DNA from: Nocardioides sp. YIM 152315
GTDB lineage: Bacteria; Actinomycetota; Actinomycetes; Propionibacteriales; Nocardioidaceae
Direction: 5' to 3'
Assembly: GCF_029210375.1 (NCBI RefSeq)
Contig: NZ_JARGER010000043.1
Span: 1 to 64,000 of the forward strand
DNA: 64,000 bases
Shown: positions 25,021 to 32,151 of the stretch, in pieces
Numbering within the stretch: position 1 is the stretch's first letter
How the letters are laid out: each line of letters opens with the position of its first letter
The notes under the pieces: model-generated
Told to the model about the DNA's origin: nothing
Databases searched by the model: none
Seen by the model: the letters and a program-made list of their open reading frames with translations, nothing else
Position numbers and translations under genes: made by a program

Positions 25021-26331
25021 CTAGTGTGCTTCTCGCGGCTCCACGCGTCGCAGGACGGGCGAGGCGAGCACGCCGTGCACCAGCACCGAGAGCACGACGG
25101 TGAAGGCGACCGTCGACCAGAGCCAGTCGGCGCCGAGCTCGTCGGCATGGCCGGCGGCGTAGGCGAGGTAGTAGATCGAGCCGACGCCGCGGACGCCGAA
25201 GAACGCGGCGGCCCGGCGCTGCCCTCGGTCGAGCCGCGGGTGCTCGTGGTGGGCGAAGGGTGCCAGCGCGACGAGCCCGGCGACGGGTCGGACCACGAAG
25301 ACCAGCGCGAGGCCGAGCAGCACCCCGCGCCAGTCGAGGCTCTCGAGGAGGCCGCGACTGAGCGCGATGCCCAGCACGAGCAGCACGAAGAGCGTGAGCA
25401 GCCGCTCGAGGCGCTCGACGACCTCGTGCATCGCGGCGTGGTAGTCGTGCGCCCGCTCGGCGGACCGGAAGGTCAGCGCGCACACGAAGACGGAGAGGAA
25501 GCCGTAGCCCCCGACGACCTCGCCGACGCCGTACGCCGACACCAGGGCCGCCAGCGCCATCAACGACTCGCCACGCTCGGCGACCCGCAGCGACCGGCTG
25601 CGCGAGCGGAACGCGACGTACGCGAGCACCCGGCCCACCACGACACCGGCCGCGACCCCGATGACGACCTTGCCGACGAGGTAGAACCCGAGCCACTCCG
25701 CGATCCAGTGCTCGATGCCGCCCTCGGTGGCCAGCAGGATCGCGGCGTAGACGAACGGGAACGCGAGCCCGTCGTTGAGGCCCGCCTCCGAGGTGAGCGT
25801 GAACCGCAGCTCGTCGGTCTCGTCGACCTCGTGGTCACCGGTCTGGGGCCCGGCCACCTGCACGTCCGAGGCCAGCACCGGATCGGTGGGCGCCAGCACG
25901 GAGCCGAGCAGCAGGGCCGCAGCGGCCGAGAGCCCTGCGGCCCAGCCGAGCAGGGCGATCCCCGCGATGCTCAGCGGCATCGCGATGCCGAGCAGCCGCC
26001 AGGTCGTGCTCCACCGCGCCCAGGACCGCCGTCGGCGCGGGTCGAGGGGCCGGTCGATCGCCAGGCCGACGCCCATCAGCGCGACCAGGACGACCACCTC
26101 GGTGACGTGCTCGATCGCCGCGCGGTTCTCCTGGGGGTCCAGCGGCATCCCGTCGGGCAGCGGGGTGAGCCCGATCAGCAGCCCGACCCCGACCAGGACC
26201 ATCGGCGCGGACACGGCCCACCGCTCCAGCAGCGCGGGCAGCACGACGGCGAGGAGCAGGCTCGCGCCGGCCACGACGTACACGAGGTCGGCGGTCACGT
26301 ACGCCGCGTACCCCAGTGGCTCATGGCCCAC
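25021..26331 (-). CDS. CPA1-family sodium/proton antiporter, 436 aa
   Basis: Twelve or so helices carry the ion-binding motifs of NhaP/CPA1 antiporters: LLGSVLAPTDPVLASDV and TLTSEAGLNDGLAFPFVYA (the ND pair of electroneutral exchangers). There is no C-terminal regulatory domain, unlike the second antiporter at 28383. It should exchange sodium or potassium for protons across the cytoplasmic membrane. The start is GTG; no strong ribosome binding site is visible. A possible partner in ion balance is the adjacent BASS symporter, but this is inference from position only. Confidence 0.88.
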   Translation of the reverse strand: MGHEPLGYAAYVTADLVYVVAGASLLLAVVLPALLERWAVSAPMVLVGVGLLIGLTPLPDGMPLDPQENRAAIEHVTEVVVLVALMGVGLAIDRPLDPRRRRSWARWSTTWRLLGIAMPLSIAGIALLGWAAGLSAAAALLLGSVLAPTDPVLASDVQVAGPQTGDHEVDETDELRFTLTSEAGLNDGLAFPFVYAAILLATEGGIEHWIAEWLGFYLVGKVVIGVAAGVVVGRVLAYVAFRSRSRSLRVAERGESLMALAALVSAYGVGEVVGGYGFLSVFVCALTFRSAERAHDYHAAMHEVVERLERLLTLFVLLVLGIALSRGLLESLDWRGVLLGLALVFVVRPVAGLVALAPFAHHEHPRLDRGQRRAAAFFGVRGVGSIYYLAYAAGHADELGADWLWSTVAFTVVLSVLVHGVLASPVLRRVEPREAH

Positions 26332-26356
26332 GCGCCGCGCGGACCCGTCCTGAGCC

Positions 26357-26683
26357 TCAGACCGGGTTGGTCGCGGGGAGCTCGGTGTAGGGCAGGGCGC
26401 AGATGGTCAGGACGCGCGCCACGATGCCGCCCTCACGGGCACGCACCTCGATCTCGGCGCCGGCCTCGCGGCTCTGCCGCATCGCGACCGCGAGCACGCC
26501 GACGGCGAGGCTGGGGAAGAACTCGACCCCGGACAGGTCGACGACGAGGGCCTTCGTGTGCTGCTCGGTGTGCTTGGCCAGGTCTTCGCGGAACACCGCT
26601 CCGGCGAGCTCGTCGACCGAGCCCGCCACGTAGAGGACGTGCTGGTCGGCGTCGTACGACGCGGCGTAGGGCTTCTCTTCCAC
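26357..26683 (-). CDS. STAS-domain anti-sigma factor antagonist, 108 aa
   Basis: The protein is a single SpoIIAA-like STAS domain. The key stretch VVDLSGVEFFPSLAVGVLAV holds the conserved DLSG and a Ser (in FPSLAVG) where SpoIIAA is phosphorylated. Partners of this family release a sigma factor from its anti-sigma kinase. An RsbW-like kinase gene begins 157 bases away on the other strand, making a natural pair. The start is GTG with TACTGT exactly six bases upstream and no ribosome binding site, so leaderless expression is likely. Confidence 0.85.
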   Translation of the reverse strand: MEEKPYAASYDADQHVLYVAGSVDELAGAVFREDLAKHTEQHTKALVVDLSGVEFFPSLAVGVLAVAMRQSREAGAEIEVRAREGGIVARVLTICALPYTELPATNPV

Positions 26684-26695
26684 GCAGACACAGTA
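26684..26695 (-). promoter_or_regulatory. Putative leaderless -10 element (TACTGT)
   Basis: TACTGT-N6-GTG in front of the STAS gene, a full TAnnnT match. Confidence 0.55.
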
Positions 26696-26760
26696 GACCG
26701 CCCGCCCGTCACCCGCTCGGGTGAGTTCCCGCCCGACCTCGACCTAATCCACCGCAGCCT

Positions 26761-26785
26761 GTTTCCCACCGGTCTCACTGGGAAC
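26761..26785 (+). promoter_or_regulatory. Candidate SigB/SigF-type promoter (GTTT-N15-GGGAAC)
   Basis: GTTT (26761-26764) and GGGAAC (26780-26785) are separated by 15 bases, matching the GTTT / GGGWAW form of promoters read by SigB/SigF-type factors. It would start transcription about 50 bases before the anti-sigma kinase gene. The same bases form a partial inverted repeat (TGTTTCCC / GGGAACA), so a repressor site is an alternative. Confidence 0.45.
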
Positions 26786-26840
26786 ACCTTGAGTGGCGCC
26801 GGCGACCGCACGGCGGCCGTCACACGATGTTGGGGGAGAC

Positions 26841-27230
26841 ATGACGCCGACCGGTCCGTCGACGCGGCTTCGCATCGCGCCGTCCGCGGCGTCGGCTCCG
26901 GTGGCCCGCACCGTGGTGCGCCGACTGCTCGACGACGCCGGTGTCGACACCGAGGTCCGCCAGACGGCAGAGCTGCTGGCCACCGAGCTCGTCAGCAACG
27001 CCGTGGAGCACGGGGGCGGCTCGTCGTACCTCGACGCCGTGGTCGGCCCCGACGCGGTCCGGCTCGAGGTCACGGACCCGAACCCGGCCCTGCCGACTCC
27101 GTCGCCGTCCCTGGACGACCTCGACGAGCGCGGCCGCGGCCTGCTCCTCATCGCCGCCCTCGCCTCGCGATGGGGTGCCGAGCGGCACCCGCCCGGCAAG
27201 ACCGTCTGGTGCGAGATCGCCCTGGCCTGA
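26841..27230 (+). CDS. Anti-sigma factor kinase (RsbW-like ATP-binding protein), 129 aa
   Basis: The GHKL-type ATPase fold is recognised from the N box ELLATELVSNAVEHGGG and the G1 region DERGRGLLLIAALASRWG, followed by GKTVWCEI. These single-domain proteins bind and inactivate SigB/SigF-type sigma factors and phosphorylate STAS antagonists. The ATG follows TTGGGGGAGAC. Divergence from the STAS gene, plus a SigB-type promoter candidate upstream, suggests a self-regulated partner-switching module. The sigma factor at 39973 belongs to the right family, but no sequence shows that it is the target. Confidence 0.85.
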   Translation: MTPTGPSTRLRIAPSAASAPVARTVVRRLLDDAGVDTEVRQTAELLATELVSNAVEHGGGSSYLDAVVGPDAVRLEVTDPNPALPTPSPSLDDLDERGRGLLLIAALASRWGAERHPPGKTVWCEIALA

Positions 27231-27248
27231 CTGGCGGCCGCGGTGCGC

Positions 27249-27431
27249 TCAGTCGTGCTTCACGTGCGCGTCGGGGCCTGGGTAGCAGAGTCCCTCGTGG
27301 CCGTCGTCCCACTGCACGACGTACGGCGGCTGGCCGTCGTCACCGCGCACCTCCACCACGACGCCCGCCCGTCCCGACGAGTGGTCCGTCGGCGCCTCCA
27401 CGATGAGCCGATCTCCTACCGATGCGCGCAT
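27249..27431 (-). CDS. DUF1918-family protein, 60 aa
   Basis: It has the complete DUF1918 pattern of actinobacteria: MRASVGDRLIVEAP at the start, GRAGVVVEVRGDDGQPPYVV in the middle and a terminal WDDGHEGLCYPGPDAHV. It is a small beta-barrel-like domain (SH3-like) of unknown function. CATCGT lies six bases before the ATG, with no ribosome binding site. It is convergent with the anti-sigma gene, with 18 bases between them. Confidence 0.88.
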   Translation of the reverse strand: MRASVGDRLIVEAPTDHSSGRAGVVVEVRGDDGQPPYVVQWDDGHEGLCYPGPDAHVKHD

Positions 27432-27530
27432 GCGTCCACGATGCTCCGACCCCGTCCGTGCCGCAAGGGTGCGGGCAGCGCGAGGGGCCGCCCCTGGCGG
27501 GACGGCCCCTGTCCTGACGCTGCGTGAGTG

Positions 27531-27962
27531 TCAGGCCTCGATGGCGGTGCGCTCGGAGTCGTCCCCACCCGCGCTGACCTCGATCTTGCGCGGCTTCGCC
27601 TTCTCCGCGACGGGCACGACGAGTCGCAGCACGCCGTCGGCGTAGGAAGCCTCGATCCGGTCCAGGTCGAGGTTGTCGCCCAGCACGAGCTGTCGGCTGA
27701 AGACGCCCTTCGGACGCTCGGAGGCGAGCGCCTCCCAGTCGCCGTTCCGGGCGACCCGCTCGGCGCGGACGGTGAGGACGTTGCGCTCGACGTCCAGGTC
27801 GATGGTCTCCTTCGCGACGCCCGGCAGGTCGAACTCGATCGTGAACCGGTCACCCTCGCGCCAGGCGTCCATCGGCATCACCGCGGGACGGTTGGTGGTG
27901 CCGAGCAGCTGCTGGGTCAGGCGGTCGAAGTCGCGGAACGGGTCGGTGGTGCGAAGCAACAT
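27531..27962 (-). CDS. Small heat shock protein, Hsp20/alpha-crystallin family, 143 aa
   Basis: An alpha-crystallin domain (about residues 40-125) is flanked by a short N-terminal arm starting MLLRTTDPFRDFDRL and a short C-terminal tail. Family features include the EFDLPGV strand, ERPKGVFSRQLVL and the GVLRLVVPVAEKAKPRKIEV end. Such proteins hold unfolding proteins in the cytoplasm. The C-terminal I-x-I motif is replaced by KIEV. AGGAGG lies seven bases before the ATG taken; a GTG one codon earlier is possible. It is divergent from a MerR-type gene across an AT-rich control region. Confidence 0.92.
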   Translation of the reverse strand: MLLRTTDPFRDFDRLTQQLLGTTNRPAVMPMDAWREGDRFTIEFDLPGVAKETIDLDVERNVLTVRAERVARNGDWEALASERPKGVFSRQLVLGDNLDLDRIEASYADGVLRLVVPVAEKAKPRKIEVSAGGDDSERTAIEA

Positions 27963-28008
27963 CACATGTCCTCCTGGTTCTGGTTCCTCGGACCCTCACG
28001 AGGTGGGT

Positions 28009-28057
28009 CCCGTATCTATAACGCCGGATATAGGTTTCTTATATTCCAAAGAGGAGG
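28009..28057. promoter_or_regulatory. AT-rich control region between hsp20 and merR
   Basis: This short stretch is strikingly AT-rich for the window. It contains TATCTATAACG, then the imperfect dyad ATATAGGTTTCTTATAT (28028-28044), which has 5-bp exact outer arms. A MerR-family dimer could bind such a dyad. GAGGAGG at 28051-28057 is 13 bases from the merR start codon, an unusually long spacing. Confidence 0.55.
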
Positions 28058-28070
28058 TAAAATCAAGGCC

Positions 28071-28349
28071 GTGCCCGAACGAAGTCGAGGGGTGTTCGCG
28101 ATCTCGGTCGCCGCCGAGATGGTGTCGATGGAGATCCAGAACCTGCGCGTCTACGAGCGCCGCGGCCTGCTCGAGCCCGACCGCACCTCGGGCGGCAGCA
28201 GGCTGTACAGCGCGGACGACATCGACCGGCTCCACCGGATCCGGGAGCTGCTCGCGGAGGGTCTCAACCTCGCTGGCATCGCCCACGTCCTCACGCTCGA
28301 GGCGCGCGTCGGCGCACTCGAGGCGGAGGTCACGCGACTGCGGCGATGA
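28071..28349 (+). CDS. MerR-family regulator, HspR-like, 92 aa
   Basis: A MerR helix-turn-helix with the HspR pattern is visible: EIQNLRVYERRGLLEPDRTS, then GGSRLYSADDIDRLHRIREL and EGLNLAGIAHVLTLEARV. HspR proteins repress heat-shock genes, and this gene is divergent from hsp20, so it is probably that gene's repressor. It lacks the longer C-terminal tail of many HspR proteins. It begins with GTG; the frame is open upstream, but the GAGGAGG and the family length favour this start. It has no dnaK neighbour. Confidence 0.85.
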   Translation: MPERSRGVFAISVAAEMVSMEIQNLRVYERRGLLEPDRTSGGSRLYSADDIDRLHRIRELLAEGLNLAGIAHVLTLEARVGALEAEVTRLRR

Positions 28350-28370
28350 GGCCCGGCTCCGGGCGGCCGG

Positions 28371-28382
28371 GAAGATGGGTGC
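28371..28382 (+). promoter_or_regulatory. Putative leaderless -10 element (GAAGAT)
   Basis: GAAGAT-N6-GTG in front of the antiporter gene, with no ribosome binding site. Confidence 0.4.
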
Positions 28383-29999
28383 GTGGATGTCTCGACGACC
28401 CTCCTGCTCGTGCTGGCGGCTGTGGCCGCGATCGTCCTGACCCACCGCGTCGCTGAGCGCACCGGCCTCCCGGCGCCGGCGCTGCTCACGCTGATCGGCA
28501 TCGCGTACGCCGTGCTGCCCGGCCCGAACGTCGAGCTCGACCCCCACCTCGTGCTCACGCTGCTGATCCCGCCGCTGCTCTACAGCGCGGCGCTCGACTC
28601 GAGCCTCCTGGCGATCCGCGACAACCTGCGCACGGTGGTCAGCCTGTCGGTGCTGCTCGTGGTGGCCACCGCGCTCCTGGTCGGCGCCGGCTTCGCGCTC
28701 TTCGTCACCGGAGCCACCCTGGCCGCCGGGGTCGCGCTCGGCGCGGCGATCGCCCCCCCAGACCCGGTCGCGGCGCTGGCCGTCGGACGCAGGGTCGGCC
28801 TGCCGCCACGGCTGCTCACCCTGATCCAGGGCGAGGGTCTGCTCAACGACGCCACCGCGCTGACGCTGCTCACGGTCGCGGTGTCGGCGGCGACCGGCGA
28901 GGGGTTCTCAACCTGGTCCGCGGCGGCCCAGTTCGTGGTGGCGGCCGCCGGCGGCGTGCTCGTCGGCTTCCTGATCGCGTACGCGGTGCGCTGGACGCGT
29001 CGGTGGTCGCAGGACCCGCTGATCCTCAACGTCGTCTCGCTGGCGACCCCGTTCGTGGCCTACCTGGTGGGCGAGGAGCTGCACGTCTCCGGCGTCCTGG
29101 CCGTCGTGATCGCCGGGCTCGCCGTCGGCCACGACAGCCCGCGCTCGGTCTCGGGTGCCAGCCGGCTGCAGGTCAACGCGGTCTGGCGACTCGTGAGCTT
29201 CCTCCTCGAGGGTCTCGTCTTCCTGCTCATCGGCCAGCAGCTGCCGACCGTCGTGCGGGGGCTGCACGAGTACGACACGTCCACGATCGTCGTCGCCGCG
29301 TCGATCAGCGTCGGCGTAGCCCTCCTGCTCCGGCCGGCCTGGCTGGTGGTCACCCAGCTGCTCCCGCGTCCGCTGCACACCCGACTCGGCGGCGGCGCGC
29401 ACGAGACGCTCAGCGCCCGCGAGGTGCTCGTGCTGAGCTGGGCCGGCACCCGCGGCGTCATCACGCTCGCCGCGATCTACACGCTGCCGCGGTCCACCGA
29501 CAGCGGCGCGCCCTTCCCGGACCGCAACCTGCTGATCTTCTGTGCGTTCCTCGTCGTGCTGGTGACCCTGGTCGGGCAGGGTGTGACGTTCGCGCCGCTG
29601 GTGCGGATGCTCGGCCTGCGGGCGAACGCCGTCGACCAGGCCCGCCTGCGCAACGAGGCGCGCTCCGCGGCCGCACGAGCGGGGCTGGCCCGGCTCGAGG
29701 AGCTCGAGGAGCGCGAGCACGGCGCCGGGGAGGACGGCGCGATCGCAACGCTCCGCGCGCAGCTCGAGCACCGGCTGGCGCGCTACCAGCAGCGCCTCGA
29801 CGCGCTCGAGGACGCGGACGAGCAGATCCCGGCCAACTCGGCGTACGAGGCCGCGGTCCGCCTCCACCTCGCCGTCATCGAGGCCGAGCGCGAGGAGCTC
29901 CTCCGGATGCGCGAGACCGGCCAGCTCCCCGACGCCAGCCTCCGGGTGCTCGAGCGCGAGCTCGACCACCGCGAGGTCCTGCTGCCGCCGCGGCGCTGA
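28383..29999 (+). CDS. CPA1-family sodium/proton antiporter with C-terminal coiled-coil tail, 538 aa
   Basis: An antiporter core of about 12 helices has AAIAPPDPVAALAVGRRVG and LIQGEGLLNDATALTLLTVA, the electroneutral ND motif, and SWAGTRGVITLAAIYTLP late in the core. Residues from about 415 onward form a long charged helical tail (LRNEARSAAARAGLARLEEL and similar), likely a coiled coil facing the cytoplasm and possibly regulatory. It differs clearly from the shorter antiporter at 25021. The start is GTG with GAAGAT six bases upstream. It may be co-expressed with the merR gene, which ends 33 bases earlier. Confidence 0.9.
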   Translation: MDVSTTLLLVLAAVAAIVLTHRVAERTGLPAPALLTLIGIAYAVLPGPNVELDPHLVLTLLIPPLLYSAALDSSLLAIRDNLRTVVSLSVLLVVATALLVGAGFALFVTGATLAAGVALGAAIAPPDPVAALAVGRRVGLPPRLLTLIQGEGLLNDATALTLLTVAVSAATGEGFSTWSAAAQFVVAAAGGVLVGFLIAYAVRWTRRWSQDPLILNVVSLATPFVAYLVGEELHVSGVLAVVIAGLAVGHDSPRSVSGASRLQVNAVWRLVSFLLEGLVFLLIGQQLPTVVRGLHEYDTSTIVVAASISVGVALLLRPAWLVVTQLLPRPLHTRLGGGAHETLSAREVLVLSWAGTRGVITLAAIYTLPRSTDSGAPFPDRNLLIFCAFLVVLVTLVGQGVTFAPLVRMLGLRANAVDQARLRNEARSAAARAGLARLEELEEREHGAGEDGAIATLRAQLEHRLARYQQRLDALEDADEQIPANSAYEAAVRLHLAVIEAEREELLRMRETGQLPDASLRVLERELDHREVLLPPRR

Positions 30000-30030
30000 G
30001 CGCTCCGGCGTACCCCTCCTCGCGACGGGG

Positions 30031-30042
30031 CACTGTGGGGGC
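30031..30042 (+). promoter_or_regulatory. Putative leaderless -10 element (CACTGT)
   Basis: CACTGT-N6-ATG. It points to the start of the short leader ORF, not to the transporter gene itself. Confidence 0.45.
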
Positions 30043-30120
30043 ATGAGGACTCACGCTCCCGCGACCGCCCTCCGGCCGACCGTGCCTGCTCTCGCGCCCG
30101 GGAGCCGCCGGCGGGCATGA
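30043..30120 (+). CDS. Short leader ORF, 25 codons, overlapping the next start (ATGA)
   Basis: ATG begins an uninterrupted frame reading MRTHAPATALRPTVPALAPG and ending in SRRRA. Its stop TGA overlaps the ATG of the FUSC-like gene. CACTGT lies exactly six bases upstream. The peptide is Pro/Ala/Arg-rich with no recognisable domain. Either it is a leader peptide that couples translation to the transporter, or the transporter simply has a longer leader. The GGGAGCC before the transporter ATG is only a weak ribosome binding site, which favours coupling. Confidence 0.45.
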   Translation: MRTHAPATALRPTVPALAPGSRRRA

Positions 30121-31151
30121 GCACGACCACCGCCGTGCGCCGTGCGCGCTCGGCCGCCCGCGCCCACCCGGCCTACTTCCTCGCGGTCAAGGCCGCCGTC
30201 GCGACGATGCTCGCGTGGCTGGTGGTCGGGCCGATCGGCGGCTTCGCCGCGGAGTACCCCTACTACGCACCGCTCGGCGCCCTGGCCGTCGTGTCGACCT
30301 CGGTCGCGGTCTCGATGCGCAGCTCGGTCGAGGTCGTCGTCGCGATCCTGCTCGGCGCCGCCATCGCGCTGGCCGCCCAGCTCCTGCCGCTCCCCGAGCC
30401 GATCCCGCTCGGTCTGGCCGTGATCGTCGCCAGCCTGGTCGCGGCCTCGGGCGTGGCCGGCGCGATGGGCAGCTGGGTGCCGCTCGCCGCGATGTTCGTG
30501 CTGGTCGCCGGCGCCGGCGAGTCGATCGAGTACTCCGCGGCGTACGCCGGCCTCACCGCCGTCGGCGCGCTCGTCGGGGTCGCGGTGAACGTCGCGCTGC
30601 CGCAGCTGCTGCTCACCCCGGCGGCGATCGCCCAGGACCAGCTCCGGGCGCAGCTCGCCGACCGGCTCGACGAGCTCGCCGACGCGCTCGAGCAGGAGGT
30701 CGTCAACGAGCTGGACTGGAACGCGCTGCGCCACTCGCTCGACCGCACGGCCCGCAGCGCCTCCGACCTCATCGCCCAGGCCCGCGACGCCCGCCGCGCG
30801 AACTGGAAGGCCGCCCGCTGGGCAGGGGCCGCCGACCATCAAGAGGTCCGCGCCGAGGCGCTGCGCAGCCTCGCCTCCTGCGTCGACGAGGTGATCGCCC
30901 TCGTCGCCGACCAGCGCGCCGAGATCCGCAACGACGACGACGCTGCCGCGGAGCTCCGCGGCCGGGCCTCGGCGGCCCTCCGTGCCGTCGCCACCCTCCT
31001 GCGCGACTCGACCACGCTCGTCGACGCGCGCGACGCCGTCTCCGCCCTCCGGTCGGAGGTCGTCCGGGCCCAGGCCCGCACCGGCGACCACCACTTCGCC
31101 GCCGCGGCCATCACGCTCAACCTCGAGCAGGCGGTCGAGGCGTGGAGCTGA
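30117..31151 (+). CDS. FUSC/aromatic acid exporter-like membrane protein, 344 aa
   Basis: Six hydrophobic helices in residues 20-165 (PYYAPLGALAVVSTSVAVSM, LLGAAIALAAQLLPLPEPIP and similar) are followed by a soluble, mostly helical half with long charged heptads. That is half of a fusaric acid resistance (FUSC/ArAE) type exporter. Single-module members probably act as dimers and pump aromatic acids or similar compounds. The start codon overlaps the stop of a 25-codon leader frame. It is convergent with the amidase gene, with 19 bases between the ends. Confidence 0.75.
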   Translation: MSTTTAVRRARSAARAHPAYFLAVKAAVATMLAWLVVGPIGGFAAEYPYYAPLGALAVVSTSVAVSMRSSVEVVVAILLGAAIALAAQLLPLPEPIPLGLAVIVASLVAASGVAGAMGSWVPLAAMFVLVAGAGESIEYSAAYAGLTAVGALVGVAVNVALPQLLLTPAAIAQDQLRAQLADRLDELADALEQEVVNELDWNALRHSLDRTARSASDLIAQARDARRANWKAARWAGAADHQEVRAEALRSLASCVDEVIALVADQRAEIRNDDDAAAELRGRASAALRAVATLLRDSTTLVDARDAVSALRSEVVRAQARTGDHHFAAAAITLNLEQAVEAWS

Positions 31152-31170
31152 GGCCCGCCGAGGGTTGGCG

Positions 31171-31776
31171 TCAGGTGGTGGCGACGCCGGGGATCGTGTA
31201 GCCGTTGATCGAGCTCGCCCAGCCGGCGTACTCGAGGTCCCACTGCCGATCGAAGTAGCGCAGCGGCACGGTGCCGACCGTGCCGGCTCCGCCCGCGTCG
31301 GACGAGCGCACCAGGCCGTTGCCGAGCGAGATCGCGACGTGGCCGTAGCCGTTGCTGCCGCCGGTCCAGTAGACCGCCGCGCCGCGCGGCGGGCTCGCGT
31401 CGCCCGGGTGCCGGCCGCGCGCGTGCCGCCACGCCGTCGTGGCGTCGGCGTACCGCGACGGCACCCCGGCCTGCTCGCGGGCCCACTCCAGGCACTGCCC
31501 GGGCACGTTGACGGCGGACGACTTCGCCGCAGCGACGGTCTGGACCGCGTTGCTCGACGCCAGCGGCGGCGCCGGGCGCGCCGGCCTGCGGTCGATGCGC
31601 TTGGCCTTGACGACGCGCTCGGCGTGGAACGCCGCCGGCGCCAGCTCCACGGACCGCCCCTCGGCGCGCTCGGCCGCGATCGCCGACGCGCCGATCCCGA
31701 CCGCCATCACGACGAGGAACGGCCAGAGGGGCGAGGCGAGCGCGAGGCGCCAGGGCGTGGTGAACGGCGAAGACAA
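31171..31776 (-). CDS. Membrane-anchored CHAP/NlpC-like peptidoglycan amidase, 201 aa
   Basis: An N-terminal helix (about residues 12-33) is followed by a basic linker and a cysteine amidase-type domain. The likely nucleophile is Cys95 in GQCLEWAREQAG, and the likely His is His146 in GYGHVAISLGNGLVRSSD. The domain ends LEYAGWASSINGYTIPG. It probably cuts peptidoglycan at the cell surface. The start is TTG with GAGAGGAA seven bases upstream, because no ATG or GTG lies at the right place before the helix. About 225 bases of leader sequence upstream hold no gene; a riboswitch was considered but not supported. Confidence 0.7.
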   Translation of the reverse strand: MSSPFTTPWRLALASPLWPFLVVMAVGIGASAIAAERAEGRSVELAPAAFHAERVVKAKRIDRRPARPAPPLASSNAVQTVAAAKSSAVNVPGQCLEWAREQAGVPSRYADATTAWRHARGRHPGDASPPRGAAVYWTGGSNGYGHVAISLGNGLVRSSDAGGAGTVGTVPLRYFDRQWDLEYAGWASSINGYTIPGVATT

Positions 31777-32002
31777 GCGGGATTCCTCTCGCGGCGGCAG
31801 TGGCCCACCGCACGGCGTTCCGCTCGTGCTCGGCTCGAGCGGGGGTGGGGCCGGTCGCAGGGCGCGCGCGTCCGGCGCGGCGTGAAACCTGCAGTAGTTG
31901 AAAACGCACGAGTCGCCCCGGTCATCCCCGTCCGGGGTGTGACGTCTGTCGCGGACCGGAGCTGTTCGAGGTGCGAGCTCGCCGCACCCACCGCCGCCGC
32001 GG

Positions 32003-32136
32003 GGGTCGAGGAGGTTGCGCCGGCGACCGCCGACGGTGGTTGAGGAGGTTGCGCCAGCAACCGTCTCGAAACCACCGAGACCCGCACGACCACGGTGGTT
32101 TCGAGACAGGCGCCAGGGCGCCTTCCTCAACCACCG
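32003..32136. repeat. Head-to-head REP-like hairpins with a covarying stem
   Basis: A minus-oriented copy (32035-32077) and a plus-oriented copy (32094-32136) of the dispersed palindrome face each other. A decayed third copy lies at 32003-32031. In the minus-oriented copy the inner stem is GGTTGC/GCAACC instead of AGGCGC/GCGCCT, so both sides have changed together. The outer arms GGTGGTT/AACCACC are unchanged. The decayed copy keeps the stem through a G-T pair (GGTTGC/GCGACC). Confidence 0.85.
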
Positions 32137-32151
32137 ACCTGCACGACTACG

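Noticed and set aside
31777..32002. c-di-AMP (ydaO-type) riboswitch ahead of the amidase gene
   Set aside because: Such riboswitches often precede actinobacterial cell-wall hydrolases, but I could not find the conserved core blocks in this leader; a covariance-model search would settle it.
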